DNA of 64,000 nucleotides from an uncultured Victivallales bacterium. GTDB taxonomy: Bacteria; Verrucomicrobiota; Lentisphaeria; Victivallales; UBA1829. Positions within the stretch are counted from its first letter, which is position 1; each line of letters begins with the position of its first letter. Below the pieces are notes generated by a model. The model did no database searches and was not told the origin of the DNA. It saw only the letters and a list, made by a program, of their open reading frames with translations. Location: contig CAKUJH010000014.1 in the NCBI GenBank assembly GCA_934661375.1, forward strand, positions 19,562 through 83,561, given 5' to 3'. Shown here one piece after another: positions 63,054-64,000 of the stretch. The translations under genes and the position numbers were made by a program.

Positions 63054-63115
63054 TTTCTTAACCTTTCATAAAATTAATTGTTGAAAACCAATCCGTTTCA
63101 ACGGACAATCCAAAT

Positions 63116-63144
63116 AATATAGACGTGCATTGCAGTTTTTGCAA
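63116..63144 (-). promoter_or_regulatory. Promoter of tyrS
   Basis: Minus strand TTGCAA (63139-63144), 17-bp spacer, TATATT (63116-63121). The 5' leader holds the inverted repeat GTTGAAA/TTTCAAC near 63080-63102. No T-box specifier or antiterminator was recognised. Confidence 0.7.
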
Positions 63145-63287
63145 GCTGTTGTAATAAAAGTTTTTCGGAAATAAAGCCAAATGCACTTTCAGACGACCGG
63201 AAAGAGCGTTATCCGCTGCCATTCGTCCCGGAAGGAAACAATTCTGCGAAAATACTGATTTTTTGCAGACGGATGCCGGATTGCGGA
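63145..63287. other. Divergent intergenic region between tyrS and the RhtA-like gene
   Basis: AT-rich, with scattered GATTGC and GGATTGC repeats near 63270-63290. No gene, RNA or terminator seen. Confidence 0.6.
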
Positions 63288-63316
63288 TTGCGTTTTTCCG
63301 GAAAGTGTGATATATT
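63288..63316 (+). promoter_or_regulatory. Promoter of the RhtA-like gene
   Basis: TTGCGT (63288-63293), 17-bp spacer, TATATT (63311-63316), giving a leader of about 100 nt. Confidence 0.65.
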
Positions 63317-63325
63317 ATCAGGATT

Positions 63326-63439
63326 ATGAAGTTGCAAAAATCCGGACAATCCGGTCTTTATGACGAATCCGATTGCATGAATGGGATTTTTTGTGCCTTC
63401 GGATTGCAGAAAAGGAAAGTTTGTCATGACATTCAATAA
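63326..63439 (+). other. Possible 37-codon leader ORF
   Basis: ATG at 63326 to TAA at 63439, spanning the leader and overlapping the first codons of the transporter in another frame. Encoded start MKLQKSGQSGLYDESD. Only a weak GGA site precedes it. Could be a regulatory leader peptide or chance. Confidence 0.25.
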
Positions 63440-64000
63440 AAAGTGGGCCGTTGTTTCCGCGCTGGGTTCCATGATCAGCGTTCAGAGCGGTGCGTCCATA
63501 GCCAAATATCTGTTCCATCTGCTGGGGCCTGCCGGAGCAGTAACTCTCCGGGTGGGAATTGCAGGGCTGCTGCTGGCGCTGATAAACCGTCCGAAGCTCT
63601 GGAAATTCACCCGGCGGCAATGGTTCTATATTCTGTTTTACGGCATCTCAATCGGTACCATGAATCTGACGTTTTATTATGGTATTCAACGGGTTCCGCT
63701 GGGAATCGGAGTTGCCGTGGAATTTGTCGGTCCGCTGGGGTTGGCTCTGCTGTGTTCGCGTCAGGCACTGGATTTTCTCTGGGCTATTCTGGCGGCGGCG
63801 GGAATTCTGCTGATTGTTCCGTGGAAAACCGGTACTCTTGACCCAGTCGGACTGCTGCTCGTGGCTTTCGCCGGCATCATGTGGGCACTGTACATTGTTG
63901 CTACTGCCCGGATCACTGGAAAAATCCGCACCACCGACGCTGTAACCTGCGGCATGTGCGTGGCGGCGCTGCTGGTGCTGCCGTTCGGGCTGTGCAACGG
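63426..64000 (+). CDS. RhtA-like DMT/EamA-family exporter (3' end outside window)
   Basis: 191 residues are visible, open to the window edge. MISVQSGASIAKYLFHLLGP, LFYGISIGTMNLTFYYGIQR and PLGIGVAVEFVGPLGLALL correspond closely in order to E. coli RhtA, the threonine/homoserine exporter. About six of ten expected membrane helices are present. AAGGAAAG lies 7 nt before the ATG at 63426. Substrate by analogy: amino acids. Confidence 0.9.
   Translation, partial: MTFNKKWAVVSALGSMISVQSGASIAKYLFHLLGPAGAVTLRVGIAGLLLALINRPKLWKFTRRQWFYILFYGISIGTMNLTFYYGIQRVPLGIGVAVEFVGPLGLALLCSRQALDFLWAILAAAGILLIVPWKTGTLDPVGLLLVAFAGIMWALYIVATARITGKIRTTDAVTCGMCVAALLVLPFGLCN

Noticed and set aside
63054..63115. T-box leader of tyrS
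   Set aside because: The leader is too short and lacks the antiterminator TGGN core; only a small inverted repeat is present.

Overview
The window reads as one 64-kb piece of a chromosome from a Gram-negative bacterium of the PVC superphylum. The best fit by gene content is the Lentisphaerota (Victivallis-like gut bacteria). The grounds are pseudopilin-type H-X9-DG proteins sitting beside secreted hydrolases, a protein carrying chlamydia-type Pmp repeats (GGAI/FxxN), many lipoproteins, LPS/O-antigen genes, and a dense moderate-GC layout. This placement is an inference; no rRNA is present. The most frequent candidate -10 box is TATATT, about 16-17 bp after a TTGNNN -35 box.

Layout. 1-5.0 kb (minus): ABC-dependent surface polysaccharide export (permease, ATPase) followed by two glycosyltransferases, the last cut by the window edge. 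5.2-7.9 kb (plus): lipoprotein, AI-2E/PerM-type membrane protein, CrcB fluoride channel, small membrane protein. 7.9-15.4 kb (minus): a type I secretion ABC transporter and its membrane-fusion protein, with a 1.1-kilo-residue Pmp-repeat/FG-GAP protein directly upstream that is the likely cargo. 15.5-20.3 kb: an arginase-fold (UPF0489-like) protein, YugP-like Zn peptidase, HIT-ThiL-TsaE operon and lipoproteins. 20.3-23.1 kb (minus): DUF89 phosphatase, 5'-nucleotidase-like enzyme and lipoprotein. 23.3-26.5 kb (plus): isocitrate dehydrogenase, GNAT, DUF2156 and macro-domain genes. 26.5-28.7 kb (minus): NUDIX, ECF sigma factor, zinc anti-sigma factor and a periplasmic helical protein. Then come tRNA-Gly(CCC), an unknown protein, GmhB and IlvE, followed by Pal and a MoxR-DUF58-membrane-VWA (Bat-like) operon up to 36.4 kb.

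36.4-51 kb is the accessory, carbohydrate-facing part. It holds two loci with the same plan: a pseudopilin-like gene directly upstream of a very large secreted protein (an Asp-box beta-propeller plus an FAD oxidoreductase in one, a putative new glycoside hydrolase in the other). Each has a ligand-sensing regulator next to it (IclR type; GntR-LacI chimera) with clear palindromic operators. A polar amino-acid ABC transporter lies between them. 51-64 kb is mostly housekeeping: DUF2339 membrane protein, M28 peptidase, LepA, O-antigen ligase-like protein, NAD(P)HX repair enzyme, EpmA, EF-P, TyrS, and an RhtA-like exporter cut by the right edge.

Most noteworthy: the type I secretion transporter has two tandem degenerate C39-like domains and is paired with a Pmp/FG-GAP protein that has no signal peptide and no beta-barrel; the pseudopilin-hydrolase-regulator cassettes; the iclR promoter, whose position predicts a leaderless mRNA; and a 27-bp duplication that gives the macro-domain gene two complete translation starts.
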